This document shows positions 1 to 18,726 of a stretch of 20,131 nucleotides of DNA, piece by piece. The stretch is from Hypsibius dujardini (taxonomy: Eukaryota; Tardigrada; Eutardigrada; Parachela; Hypsibiidae): assembly GCA_001579985.1 (NCBI GenBank), contig LRSR01008691.1, positions 1 to 20,131 of the forward strand. Reading direction: 5' to 3'. The notes below the pieces were generated by a model. That model had not been told where the DNA came from. It ran no database searches and was given only the letters and a program-made list of their open reading frames with translations. How positions within the stretch are numbered: position 1 is the first letter of the stretch; every line of letters starts with the position of its first letter. The position numbers and the translations under genes were made by a program.

Positions 1-290
1 TGTTACACGCGCGTACGTACAGTACTTACGACTCCCCGGCTGGTTATCATCGACGTTGTCTATACTTGTACTGTATGGTTGCAACTATCCTGCCTGACCC
101 CGTACCTGACTTACAGTATACTTATACAAATGCCTATGCGTGGTAACTAAGTTCGCCCTACCTGCCCTATACTTTTACTTACATACTTATACTTATACCT
201 ATATTTATGTGTGGTGACTATTACCACCCTGTCTGACCACCCTATCTACCCTATTCTTATACTTACATACTTATGTGTAATGACTAGAGT
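1..290. repeat. degenerate tandem minisatellite, about 65-72 bp unit
   Basis: A phrase of the form gtggtNacta recurs near 73, 140, 211 and 276, giving spacings of about 67, 71 and 65 bases. Between these anchors each unit is a degenerate run of acttata/catactta words with a ctgaccaccct-like block. The copies are diverged, with indels. The array begins at or before the window edge. No coding function is seen. Confidence 0.6.
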
Positions 291-1513
291 TGTGTCCTCC
301 CATGTCCTTACCCGTACGATATAGGGCTTATACCCCGTGCGAGACTCATTTTTGCACAAAACAAAAATTGTTGCATGTAACCCTATATGAACTGTTAAAA
401 AATTATGCTTTATTTCGAAAACAGATATATAGGTCTGTGAAACATTTGCTCGGTTCGACGTTGGGGCAGGAGCAGAACAGGTGCTATGCCTTGGTTTGTG
501 GCAGCACCTAAAAATTAAGCGTGGCCCGGTTAATGGCAGACTTTCCCAAGTTCGCTAACCCAGATCAAAACTGGTTCGTATTTCTCAAAGCAGAGCGTGA
601 GCAATAACAAGTTACAACACGTTTGTTGTAGTAATTTGATGGGGCTATCCTACGCAAAAGAAAAAATAATAATTTAGCGGCAATTTTGGCTTTGAAAAAA
701 AAGAACGTTGCAGGGTCAAGTTCAGCCAATTTGTTTAAATTATGCATTTCGGACTTTAGATAAAAACTGAAAAACCCAAAATGCAACAACAAACATTATT
801 TTTTAGTAATGAGGGGTGCAATAACTGGGCTCTTTAATGTAATTGAACTTATTCCAATCGCATTACAATTGAGAAAGTTATTGACGTGGACTCGTACACC
901 AATTTTGAGTCTGAAAATGTCTACATTTTTTTAAAAGGTCTCCCTCAGTTTAGTGGTGCACGATTGATTGAATATTTTGGATTTTTTTCCTTGTACAGTA
1001 GTTTCTAGTTTGCCGTTTTAGGTTTTTAGATTCGCTTTAAAGTTGAGGGAGATCTGAAATACGGTTCATGGGACAAATTATAACAGTGTTCGTTCGTGTT
1101 CGTTGGAATTTCGTAGTTTTTTGTTTTTTCGTTTTTTTTTTTGTTTCGTTTGTTTCGTAATTTTCAATTCAAGGCCCATTTGTACGGGCAATATGAGCAA
1201 TGCGCTGCAGCGAGTGAGAATCCACCTTGAAATGATTAGCCAAATATCAAGCGGCAATCATACGGGAACGCATAAGAACATCCAACTAGCCACCCAACCT
1301 CATACTCTGGACGACGTACCCGAAACTCGAAATTCTTTATCGAAGATCATTTATGGAAAAGACAACTGGGCATTTCAACCAAACGATGTATGGTGCTTGA
1401 CGGTGTTAGTTCTGAAAACCACCGCGAGGCAGATCTAAACTTCACTTTAAGCATACATCGGACCCTTTTCATCACCATACATTCCTAAGGTCTGTAATCG
1501 CTGGTCACGGCAG
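291..1513. other. AT-rich flank downstream of the glycosyltransferase gene
   Basis: This 1.2 kb contains T-rich and A-rich runs (for example 1119-1165) and no gene I recognise. It lies downstream of the glycosyltransferase stop codon and so should include that gene's 3' UTR, but I see no clear minus-strand AATAAA close to the stop. A plus-strand ORF at 1103-1438 (111 codons; an internal ATG at 1193 gives a less T-rich product) has no recognised motif, and its first 30 residues come from the T-rich run. I regard it as probably spurious. Confidence 0.5.
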
Positions 1514-4500
1514 CTATTCTGGGGGCACAATCTGCCGGTACAACCTCATGCAAGGATGGTAGTAGATTTTCCGCTTAACAACCGCCGAAACGTCGTGAAT
1601 GATAAGGTACTTGCTGCCGCTGCAGTCACGACTCTTGGGGTTTATGTCAAATATCTGCGCCCACTCTGGAATATGGATGAGACTCATGTTGAGGAACTTT
1701 GGAATTTGTCCTCCGATGAAGACATCGTCTATCCAGTGCATATGGAGTCGCTTAGATGCCTGGAGCACGGAGGTGATGGAAGACTGGGGAAAGATGTAGA
1801 GGTGACCCTCAGCAAAGGGGGGATAGGTGGCGTCAGGGTATTCCTGCAATGTGAGTGCCCATTTTTCCGTGGCCAGACGTCGGACAACCGCACCGGTGAT
1901 GATGTGACCGAGGATAAAATTCTGCAGATAAGCATTACAGATATAACAATAGGAGGGGACACGTCACAATCCGGCAGAACCTTTTTAATTATCAGTTGTG
2001 TTGACCATTGCTTTTTTTCGCGAAATATTGAACATCACCTCTTTCTCATGGGCACAACTCGTTTTCCAAACACAAAGTCAAAGGGTAAAATTTCAAAATA
2101 TTGTTTTGTCCTTTGTCAACCAAAAATTTGTACGAATAATTTTTAATTTACTATCTTCTTGTAATTAAAACTTCGTTCTATAATTTTTACTTCTAGCCGA
2201 AGTTATTTAACAAACTTTGGCTTCTATTCTAAATTTTTAATTTAAAATTTTAGTATGGTAACTTTAAGTTTAGCATTTTGAGTCAACTAACAAAATTTAA
2301 GTAAAGAAATTAGTTACTAAGTATTGTATCTTCTTAGTTTAGTTTTCCTTTTCTAATCGGCCAGCCATCAGTTGTAATGGCGTTTCAAAAGAATAGCTAT
2401 GTCCTTTCTGAACCATTATTATGGTTCATAGATTACAAATCATTTAAGGGAGGATTGCATATTTCAAACTACAGTGCATGATTCAATCGGAATTGCCTCA
2501 ACACAACACATTTTGTTGGCACATTAAATGCGTTATTTTGTATTTGCTTAGGGGAATGAGATCATTTCTCGAAGATGTCATTCCCGTAAAATTTGGTCTT
2601 CGGTAGAAAAAAAAGGTTCCTCTTAGAACAAAAAATTCTTTGAGTGTTAAATAAATCTCAAAAATAAAGAAAGAGGTCTAAACAATATTAACTACGGAAG
2701 ATCAAGCAGTTAATTGATTCAACCAGGACCATGTATTACCTATTTACCGTCTCATTTTCAAGGGGTCGCAGGCGTTCTAGCACCCCAAAGATGTTGATCC
2801 ATGTGTCTTCGTCCGCTTTGCCAATAAACTGTGCACTTTGACAGTTTTTGGCGCCCCAATCAAGGAACGCCAACATGAGTTGTGTCTGGTTGTGATAGGC
2901 ATCGGTGATGCTGGTGATTTGCAGAAGGTCTCCGAAGAAGGCGTGCTCACTACGCAGTTCTCGGTGCAAATCATCGTTCGTCGACCCAAAAGCTCCAAAT
3001 CCAAACACGAGAGCAACGTTTTGTTTTCGGGCATGAAGACCCCAAGTCTCCCGTACAGCTGCTCTGTCTTTCGCATTTCCGGGTCGGGAAGGGATAATGA
3101 GCAATAAATATGGATGGCTTGAGAGGTCATCTGAAAATAAAAAATACTATTCCTGCCAAAGTCCCATTTAAGGATCGAATTCAGCGACCAAATATAATTC
3201 ACTTGGGAAGTATTTCAGATGCCAAATTCAAATTGACTCCACTTTAAGTTTTATTAATAGAATCACATTTATGATAGTTTTCAAAACTTATTTCACCGTT
3301 GTTATCCCAATAACTTTTTTTGGCAGAATTTTCAAGTTGGGAAAACAATGGACGATTCAATTTTCTCTGAATTTGACTGTAAAAACGTCGACTTTCGAAA
3401 GAATTTCATTTGATAATTTCTGACACTGTTCCTCTTGAAATTCAATTTGGAATCGATTGGCATCAGCAGAATCATTTTTCGGTATGTGGGGCAGGGCCTT
3501 AAATAGTGTCTATTAATACACAAAATGCATACTTTTTAAAAAAAATGTGCATCTTTAATTATCAAAATGTCGACGATTAAAAAAGTTCAAATCCGAAGAG
3601 ATTTGCGATCACCCCCCTTGATATTAAGGGGACTTCTGCGCCCAGGGGGGGCGGGTCTTGAATGGGGGCGACAAATAAAAAGCACTTTTCTGCTTGCTAA
3701 TGCACAGAGCTGAAATAACGCGAAACCCATACGGGGAAAGCGTCTAATTATTTAATACTGTGTGAAGTTGCCAATAAGATATCCACTGTGTTTTTCAAAT
3801 CTTTGTTTTTACTCCTTACCGGCTTTTCTGTTTTGCTTTCTTGGCGAACCAAAAATCTTTTTATTCTCGCGAATTTTTGTCCTGCATTGCATTGCATAGT
3901 CTTTATTAAACATTCCTAATTTTTTATGATGATAATTCGTAAGAATGACTCGTGAACAGTTGACGAAACTGCTGAAATTAACCCCTGGGGCGGGGGCGCC
4001 CCCGCCCCCAGGGGGTTGTAGATCATTAGTGTTTTGCTATTTTAGGCCCTGATGTGGGGGCGAGGCTATGAGTCATTTCTGCAATGCCACTCGTAATTGT
4101 CATGTCAGTCGCAAGAATGACTTGTAGCTCCGTCCCCTGTCATTCAAAGAAGATTCTGCCTATGCCAATCGATTCCAAATTGAATTTTGAAAGTGATGAT
4201 GTCAAAAATCATAAAATAAATATTTTCTGAAAATTGACATTTTTTGTTAACAGTCAAAATCGGTGAGGCCGAAATCGTCAATTGTTTTCTCAAACTCTTT
4301 GAAATCCTGCAAAGAAAAGTTATTGGAACAACAACGGTGAAATATATCCAGGAAACCATCATGAACATGATTCTATTCATAAAATTAAAATTGGAGTCAA
4401 TTCGAGATTCGGCATCTGAAATGCTTCCCGAGTCAGGTGTGCCACACCTTCATAAATCAGGTCTCAAAAGTTGTGTGACAAACAAATAACGAAAATGCAA

Positions 4501-5263
4501 CTTTGTTACCAACAAAAAAATGAAATAATTAAATTATCTGGGCTTTTTGGGGGGGGGGGTTATTTATCGATGGGATCAGAGCGATAGAGTTTGTGGGTCC
4601 TAGGGATGGAGCATTTTACGGATTGACGCAACAGCACAGTATTTATTGAACCCCTTCAATGTAGCTTCAAGTGCCACTAGAGCAAGGTATTCTCAAATCA
4701 GGAGATTTTGCACGTCCGCATGTTTAAACTACTGCATAAATATGATCAATAGCCTCTGACATGGCAATTATGCTACCTTCATGAGTAATGTCAGATTGAC
4801 AGAAAATCACGTGAAACACGATGACTTACCACAAACTGTCAGAGCGACATGTTCAAAAACATGATTAATTTGTAATTGAACGTAATCTCAAACAATCAAT
4901 CGTCTGACCATTAAGAGCACATTTTACGGTCTCCGACCTGTCACAGATTATGAATGTTGCCTCAGAATCTAGACGTTGCCTACCTGAGCAGAAATCAGGA
5001 GCTAAGAAGTATCTTCCTGTTTGGTTGCAATCACTTCGTTCCACTGTTGTTCCATTGTCATTCATAAGCAGCAAGGACGCATCATCAGAGGCGTGCAATT
5101 TGGTAGATTCTTCTCGGATGAAGAGGCGAAAAGGACGACGCCAAAGCAGGTAGAACACTAACAGCCCCAGAATGAAGGCTATTCGTTTGCGGTATGCAGA
5201 GGTCAGATTTATACGCTGCCGGTTGGATGTAATTGGGATACCGTCACCCCTTGAATTGGGCAT
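1514..5263 (-). CDS. glycosyltransferase family 31 (beta-1,3-galactosyltransferase-like), 3 exons
   Basis: Type II Golgi membrane enzyme expected to move galactose (or GlcNAc) from a UDP-sugar onto a glycan in a beta-1,3 linkage. Coding exons, in transcript order: 5263-4984, 3130-2748, 1921-1514. They sum to 1071 bases (356 aa plus TAG), and all introns are GT-AG. Residues 1-27 are a basic cytosolic tail and about 28-41 a hydrophobic anchor (IAFILGLLVFYLLW); a stem with NGT and NQT sequons follows. The catalytic domain starts at about residue 95 with LLLIIPSRPGN. It has the family RETW motif (120-123), a DxD-type ADED (199-202, metal/UDP binding), the YPDATYPPF segment (249-257) and the acidic WIDDVFIGG motif (284-292). 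Length is normal for the family. In exon 2 a second GT lies seven bases downstream of the one used, but it breaks the frame. Acceptor specificity cannot be read from sequence. Family confidence is high; the exact enzyme is open. Confidence 0.9.
1922..2747 (-). other. glycosyltransferase intron 2
   Basis: 826-base intron between exons 2 and 3. The donor is ACG|GTAAAT (intron begins at 2747) and the acceptor TCTGCAG|AAT (exon begins at 1921). It is phase 0 and AT-rich, with several TTTAATTT-like runs around 2140-2330. No coding potential was seen on the sense strand. A 196-codon plus-strand ORF (1556-2146) is antisense to exon 3 and runs into this intron; I treat it as a shadow. Confidence 0.75.
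3981..4016. repeat. G/C palindrome inside the foldback element
   Basis: A 36-base stretch reading acccctgggg-cgggggcgcc-cccgccccca-ggggg is almost a perfect palindrome, missing one G on one side. It stands out sharply in an AT-rich intron. Other G/C-rich blocks (3612-3672, 4050-4060) lie in the same element centre. It could form a strong hairpin in DNA or in the pre-mRNA. Confidence 0.7.
4049..4143. repeat. nested small inverted repeat in the right half of the foldback
   Basis: The block tgtgggggcgaggctatgag (4054-4073) and its continuation pair imperfectly with the reverse complement of about 4108-4143 (cgcaagaatgacttgtagct, then ccgtcccctgtca). The core resembles the centre of the 18076-18292 foldback, which also has a cccatag...cgccccctgtcat arm. 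This suggests the larger element grew by insertion or duplication of the smaller one. Confidence 0.5.
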
Positions 5264-6699
5264 TTTTAAAAATATGTAAAGACGTACCCTGCGTACTGAA
5301 AAATTGTCATTTAGACGGATTCAAAATGACCCGTTGTGTGTAGGCATAAAGAGCGTAGGAAGACCGCAATTTGTCGTGAAATGTTGTCGCGCACTTTTTG
5401 TGCCATTAAAACGACGTAAAATAACTTTTATCCTTATCATCACGATTAGCTAATAATCCATTTCAAAATACTGCGTACTTCTTTTTCACTCCCCCTGCCA
5501 TGTTAGATGTCTTATGCCCGGATTATGACGTTGTACTACGGGTATGCATAACAAAAGAGAGCTCCATTCTACGCTAATAAGAATTTGTCCTCCATCAGAT
5601 TGTCACGTTGAAGCACTCCAAAACCAGACAGGCGGTGTACCCAGCACCCTGTGACGCTATTGCAGTACGGATAAAATAACAAATCGAGATTGACAAAAAA
5701 AGCCGAGTGGCCCAAAAAAAAACCTGCCACACTTTAAAATGTATTGCTCATGACTTTCCATCATGACTGTTGCTGAACTTGAATGGGATGTTTTTTATTC
5801 TATTATTTTATTCTATTATTTTTTTATTCTATTTTAAAAGCTATTTTATGTAGGATGTAGGATTTAGCTATTTTAAAATAGAAACACCGTGGTCTTCTAC
5901 CGCTGATTATTTGAATTAAGCGATAGATGATATACTAAATAAAATTTCATTTTTAATGAAAAAGCGAGAAATTCATCATTCCAAATTGCAATATAGTTTT
6001 TTCCAAGTACGAAGTATAACAATCGTTTTTTTAAGCAACAAACTGTACAAAGTAATAATTGTTCTCGAGTTTTCTATAAATTTATATGTCACGCTTTTAG
6101 AATAAAAATAAAATCATAAGGCTCTAGCTTGCTATTCCTCCGAGTATTTTAAACTAAAAATTTAAACTTAGGAGCTAAATTTTAAAAACTCAGCGAGTTA
6201 TTTAAATATAGGTGACATCGTCCAATGTTTATTAATGTCTCATATTTTTTAATATGACCCTCCTCAGGGATCCGCACGTGAGCGCATATTCTCTTCCATG
6301 AAAGATTTTTTAACCGAAATATAGTCTGGAAAACTGAATAGCAAAAAACCAGAAGAAAAACACAGATATAAAAAACCTAGGAGGCTATAAACTGAGTCCG
6401 TCCAAACGCATAGAAAATGTATTTTGCCTCCTTTTTGTCATGGATACATTAACGATTGTACTTTATATATATATTCATAAAGCGCAAAAATCACAGATCA
6501 TCTCATCCAGAGATATCTCTAAAAAGGACAATAGCTGTTAAAGGCGAAAGGATATCACAATAAAACCGGGACGAAAAGAAACCATCATTTCTCGACGGAT
6601 AGCTGTTAAAATCATCACGTCAACCGAAAGAAAAGATTGACCAAAAAAAGGCACGACCAGAATGGATAATAACGGGTATTTATCGCGAACCCAGTCCGA
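5264..6699. other. intergenic spacer between the two main genes
   Basis: 1436 AT-rich bases between the start codon of the glycosyltransferase and the stop codon of the ABC transporter, both on the minus strand. It should hold the transporter 3' UTR and the glycosyltransferase promoter, but I recognise no TATA box or firm polyadenylation signal. A TTTATTCTATTA-type repeat lies at about 5792-5835, and a short A-rich patch lies near 5692-5722. No ORF of note. Confidence 0.6.
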
Positions 6700-15977
<9,278 letters not shown>

Positions 15978-16511
15978 ACCAGCTCGCCCGACCTGGAAGC
16001 CCACACTTGGATGGATGACGTGTGGAATGTGCAGCCTTCGCGAGTACACTCATCTATGGAAGTGTGCGGACAGTGCGGGAGACTCTTTTGCCTTGCTGTG
16101 AAGCGAAAACGGTAAATGTCAATTTAAGAAGCAATTAGAAAAGAGAATTAGGAAAGAGAAGCCCAATGAGATAGCGAGACAATTTGGACGGATTGCGCTA
16201 TCACATTATATCGGTGGGCGTCCGATAAAGGACGTGAGTGGGAGGAGAAAGAAAAGAGTCCAAAGTCAGCCGGATATATACGACCAATCAATTAATCAGC
16301 CTAACGGAATATCAATTAAACAACCGGTAAATAAATACACTCGTAATTAACCCTTCAGTTCATCAATCAAGCAACCGCTTTACATCACCACTAAATCAAC
16401 GTAACGGAGAACGCTGACCGCAGCAGAGCCGAACGGAGCGGTCATTCACCTTTTCAGCTCTCAAGGCCACGCAAACCAGAATTTCCTGTTAGTCAAAGTG
16501 CGAATATTTTC
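15978..16511. other. MRP 5' flank: 5' UTR and promoter region
   Basis: 534 bases upstream of the MRP start codon. It must hold the 5' UTR, and probably the promoter unless further noncoding exons exist. No TATA box is clear. The 16260-16400 part again has aatcaatc-like words. A short G/C-richer patch lies at 16395-16450. No ORF supports another gene here. Confidence 0.55.
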
Positions 16512-16934
16512 TTAAACTTGTGAACAAAAATGTGTCATTCTGGCGGTTCTTATATGCTCTCTCTTAGGAGTGATGTCAGAGGCCGCTTTATCTGGTCTGT
16601 ATACTGAAGTACTAAAACAGTATTGCCTGGTACGAACCAGAAAAAGGAGAACATAATCTGCAGTCGTAAACAGAACTAAAATGCCCATACAAAGCGAAAT
16701 CTGAAATGAGATCATTCGGTTGCGGTATCTTTTTCTCTGGATTTAGTATTGCCGATGAGATCACTGACACCTTGGTGAGAACCGTAAGTATGGTGCCAAA
16801 CCAATATTTGTCTTTACAATCGCTGCGGTGGCACGATGTTGTGGCCTTGACCGAAGGCAATTCGACCGATAAAGTTTTTAATGTCAAATGCGCAAGCACA
16901 GCCAAGGGCATGAATTTCGGTATAGACACAGTCA
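16512..16934 (-). CDS. possible 3' end of an unidentified membrane-protein gene, two exons
   Basis: Two minus-strand ORF pieces join in frame across a 70-base GT-AG intron. Exon A is 16934-16771 (acceptor TCCTCAG|TG, donor ACCAAG|GTGTCA). Exon B is 16700-16512 (acceptor CTCATTTCAG|ATT, stop TAG). The joint reading has CHRSDCKDKYWFGTILTVLTK-like sequence, then a strongly hydrophobic stretch (ISLCMGILVLFTTADYVLLF) and a basic, polar tail ending in CSQV. This fits a final membrane helix with a cytosolic tail. The intron length matches the short introns of the neighbouring transporter. I do not recognise the family. A plus-strand ORF (16706-16990) overlaps it and is a rival reading. Upstream exons would lie to the right. 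Confidence 0.35.
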
Positions 16935-16944
16935 CTGAGGATGC

Positions 16945-17095
16945 AAAGATACTCATGCAGACACAGAAACAGACACAGTCACAGACATAGACACAGTAGA
17001 CACAGACATAGACTTTAACACGTACACAAACAGATAGAGGCACAGACGCTGACACAGACACAGGCACAACGCACACAGACAAAGATAACGGAAGA
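16945..17095. repeat. degenerate (CAGACA)n array
   Basis: Plus-strand cagaca words with substitutions (gcagacacagaaacagacac and similar) immediately upstream of the possible membrane-protein exon A. Same motif as the arrays at 17811 and 19376. Confidence 0.75.
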
Positions 17096-17190
17096 CAGGC
17101 ATAGAACACATCTAGGTGCTTCGATATACTGCATCCACGTCTGCCGAACGTATTTCAACCAGACACGCACAAAAATAGACACGAATCAAA

Positions 17191-17262
17191 GCCCGGTCAG
17201 AAAAGTCGATATCCCTACATCCCGCATGCTAAGCGGGCGCTCTACCGTTTAAGCTACACCCC
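17191..17262 (-). pseudogene. degenerate tRNA-Ala(AGC)-like sequence
   Basis: On the minus strand the 5' half reads as a tRNA: ggggtgt acceptor arm, D-arm with an A-box-like tagcttaaacggtagagcg, then a perfect 5-bp anticodon stem (cccgc/gcggg) around the loop ttagcat, whose anticodon is AGC (Ala). The 3' half fails: the T-arm around gatatcgac pairs poorly and the acceptor stem has no 3' partner. It is best read as a tRNA pseudogene or the head of a tRNA-derived SINE, not a working tRNA. Confidence 0.6.
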
Positions 17263-17369
17263 ATTTCTATAGCATTACGTCGTAACTCAACAGTGAAGCA
17301 ACCACCGAGCCCGCTATAATTGCAGTCTTAATCCAGTTATTGAAAGTACTGTAAAGTCTGTATACTGGG

Positions 17370-17624
17370 CTAGTTTTTCCCTTGAAATATACACAATTCT
17401 GGTGGAGGATCCTTCCTAACGACCGAAGAATCTGTCACGGTAGCAAGCGTGGTTGTTGCAAGTGCTTCCAGTTGATTTTCCACGGCAGCTTTATAATTCG
17501 ACCATAAACGAACTTGAGAGCGAGAGACGAGATAATCTTTGCAGTAGCTTTTGTCTGACGTACAAGCTTGTGTGGTTCCAGCACCATTGGGTAGATTGAG
17601 GAATGCGCCCGTAGTTTCGCTCAA
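17370..17624 (-). CDS. unidentified ORF or exon, Cys-containing
   Basis: Minus-strand reading of about 84 residues ending in a stop at 17370-17372, including the stretch GAFLNLPNGAGTTQACTSDK with a second Cys five residues later (SYCKDY). It reads like real protein, without low complexity, but has no ATG near its beginning and no convincing acceptor site (a weak TTTGAG near 17620). It could be an exon of the membrane-protein gene proposed to its left, or a relic. Family not recognised. Confidence 0.25.
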   Translation of the reverse strand: MSETTGAFLNLPNGAGTTQACTSDKSYCKDYLVSRSQVRLWSNYKAAVENQLEALATTTLATVTDSSVVRKDPPPELCIFQGKN

Positions 17625-17810
17625 ACCACAAGTTTGTCGAGGATAAAATCGGTATCATAGCCCAGAATTAGTAAAATTAGTAAGTTAGATGCGCAATCAG
17701 AATGCTTAAAGATATAATGCCATGACGAAACTAGTGCACTGTCTATCGGCATGGCAGAAACATCCATCCAGGATGTATAGATAAGCACCAGTCAACAGCC
17801 ATGGGAACAA

Positions 17811-17980
17811 ACACAGACGCACAGACAGTCACAGACAAACACACAGACAAACACAGTCACAGACACAGACACAGACACAGACACAGACACAGACACAGAC
17901 ACAGACACAGACACAAACACAGACACAGACACAGACAAACACACACACAGACACAGACACAAACAGAGACACAGACACAT
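17811..17980. repeat. (CAGACA)n hexanucleotide array
   Basis: Long, nearly pure run of agacac units, best between about 17858 and 17914, with caaaca variants on the right. Both strands give long artefactual ORFs through it. Confidence 0.95.
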
Positions 17981-18048
17981 GGGCTCAAACGCAGACACAA
18001 TTTAAAGGGTGTCATAGATACAGCGATATAAAACTGATTGGATTAATG
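17971..18048. repeat. dispersed repeat, copy 1 (CAGACA array plus unique tail)
   Basis: After the array comes a tail, acacatgggctcaaacgcag and so on to gcgatataaaactgattgga, that is repeated with about 85 percent identity at 19481-19563. The second copy also follows a CAGACA array. Confidence 0.8.
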
Positions 18049-18075
18049 GTTTTTTAAATGATAAATGATAAATAA

Positions 18076-18292
18076 TTTTTTAAATTCTTCCACTCCAAAT
18101 TCGATTTGAAATTGATTGACATCAGCAGAATCTTTTTTGGATGCCAGAGAGCGGAGTTATGGGCTAGTTTCAATCTAGGCTTCCGAGTGACGTTGCAGAA
18201 ATAACCCATAGTTTCGCCCCCTGTCATCCCAAAAAGATTCTGCTGATATCAATCAATTTCAAATCGAATTCGGAGTGGAAGAATTTAAAAAA
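18076..18292. repeat. 217-bp foldback (MITE-like) element
   Basis: Arms 18076-18171 and 18196-18292 are inverted copies. The outer 60 bases (ttttttaaattcttccactc and onward through atcagcagaatc) differ at only two or three positions; the inner part is more diverged. The outer arm shares the cgatt-gacatcagcagaatc block with the 3201-4433 element. There is no ORF inside. Confidence 0.85.
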
Positions 18293-18640
18293 TCTTGGAA
18301 TCGAACGTTTTCAAAAAACGACTTTTGTATGGGTTAGAGTAGTAAAAAAACTAATTGAATTCTGCTAGAGCAAAAATCAAACAATCAACGGTTGAATTGA
18401 ATGGGAAACCCGCGGAGCCATCGGGGAAATTTCGAATTTTCTCCCGCTCACACCAGAGTTCGTTTGCAGATGAAAGTTTTTGCTAAAATCTATTAATTTA
18501 GCCCACTATTTGAAACAAAAAATTCAGACAGATCGGCGTGTCAGCTACCGTTCGCTTTCCTTGTAAGTATACACAAGGATCGACGAAGCAGTGAAATACG
18601 CAAACGATGTGGGATACAAAAAAGGCAAGAGAACAAACCG
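18293..18640. other. unassigned sequence
   Basis: No gene or repeat recognised. There is a cttgtaagtatacacaag near-palindrome at about 18559-18577 and otherwise mixed-composition sequence leading to the TATA-like site. Confidence 0.5.
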
Positions 18641-18652
18641 TGATCATACCGA

Positions 18653-18659
18653 TATATAA
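18653..18659 (+). promoter_or_regulatory. TATA-box-like site
   Basis: tatataa lies 68 bases upstream of the ATG at 18727. A transcription start 25-35 bases downstream would give a short 5' UTR of about 40 bases. The spacing is typical of small secreted-protein genes, which is why I link it to the ORF that follows. Confidence 0.4.
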
Positions 18660-18726
18660 CGGGTCAGCCTAGTCAGGAGAGTAGTAACCCAGCAGCATTT
18701 CAGCACTACACACATTTGTGCATAAC

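Larger units (their letters stand above)
3201..4433. repeat. 1.2 kb imperfect foldback (inverted-repeat) element
   Basis: Sequence from 3201 to about 3500 matches the reverse complement of about 4125 to 4433. Paired blocks include acttgggaagtatttcag with its partner at 4416-4433, the caccgttgtt block near 3293 with its partner near 4336, and the atcgattggcatcagcagaa block near 3454 with its partner near 4151. The arms are about 300 bases, with scattered mismatches and small indels, around a 620-base centre. I see no transposase ORF and no clear target-site duplication, so this is a non-autonomous, MITE/foldback-type element. A shorter relative lies at 18076-18292. Confidence 0.75.
3131..4983 (-). 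other. glycosyltransferase intron 1, repeat-bearing
   Basis: 1853-base intron, donor TCAG|GTAGGC and acceptor TTTTCAG|AT. The codon is split 1+2 and gives Asp94. Two thirds of it is a foldback repeat (3201-4433). The remainder has a poly-G run near 4549-4558 and ordinary AT-rich sequence. It is the longest intron in the window, and its size is explained by the repeat. Confidence 0.75.

Noticed and set aside
1103-1438. 111-codon plus-strand ORF as a gene
   Set aside because: It begins in a T-rich run, has no recognisable domain, and has no promoter or splice support; kept only as a remark.
1556-2146. 196-codon plus-strand ORF
   Set aside because: It is antisense to glycosyltransferase exon 3, whose minus-strand reading has clear GT31 motifs and fits the splice sites.
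2738-2747. alternative donor AG|GTAATA at the end of glycosyltransferase exon 2
   Set aside because: It has a good consensus but leaves two extra bases that break the frame into exon 3; the GTAAAT donor seven bases earlier keeps the frame.
4244-4489. plus-strand ORF in the glycosyltransferase intron
   Set aside because: It lies in the right arm of the foldback repeat, and the left arm does not preserve the frame.
17191-17262. functional tRNA-Ala gene
   Set aside because: The T-arm does not pair properly and the acceptor stem lacks a 3' partner.
17811-17980. CRISPR-like array
   Set aside because: The unit is a six-base microsatellite with no spacers, in a eukaryotic context.
17792-18031. 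ORFs on both strands over the hexanucleotide array
   Set aside because: Simple-repeat translations (repeating SVSV or HRHR) with no unique coding sequence.
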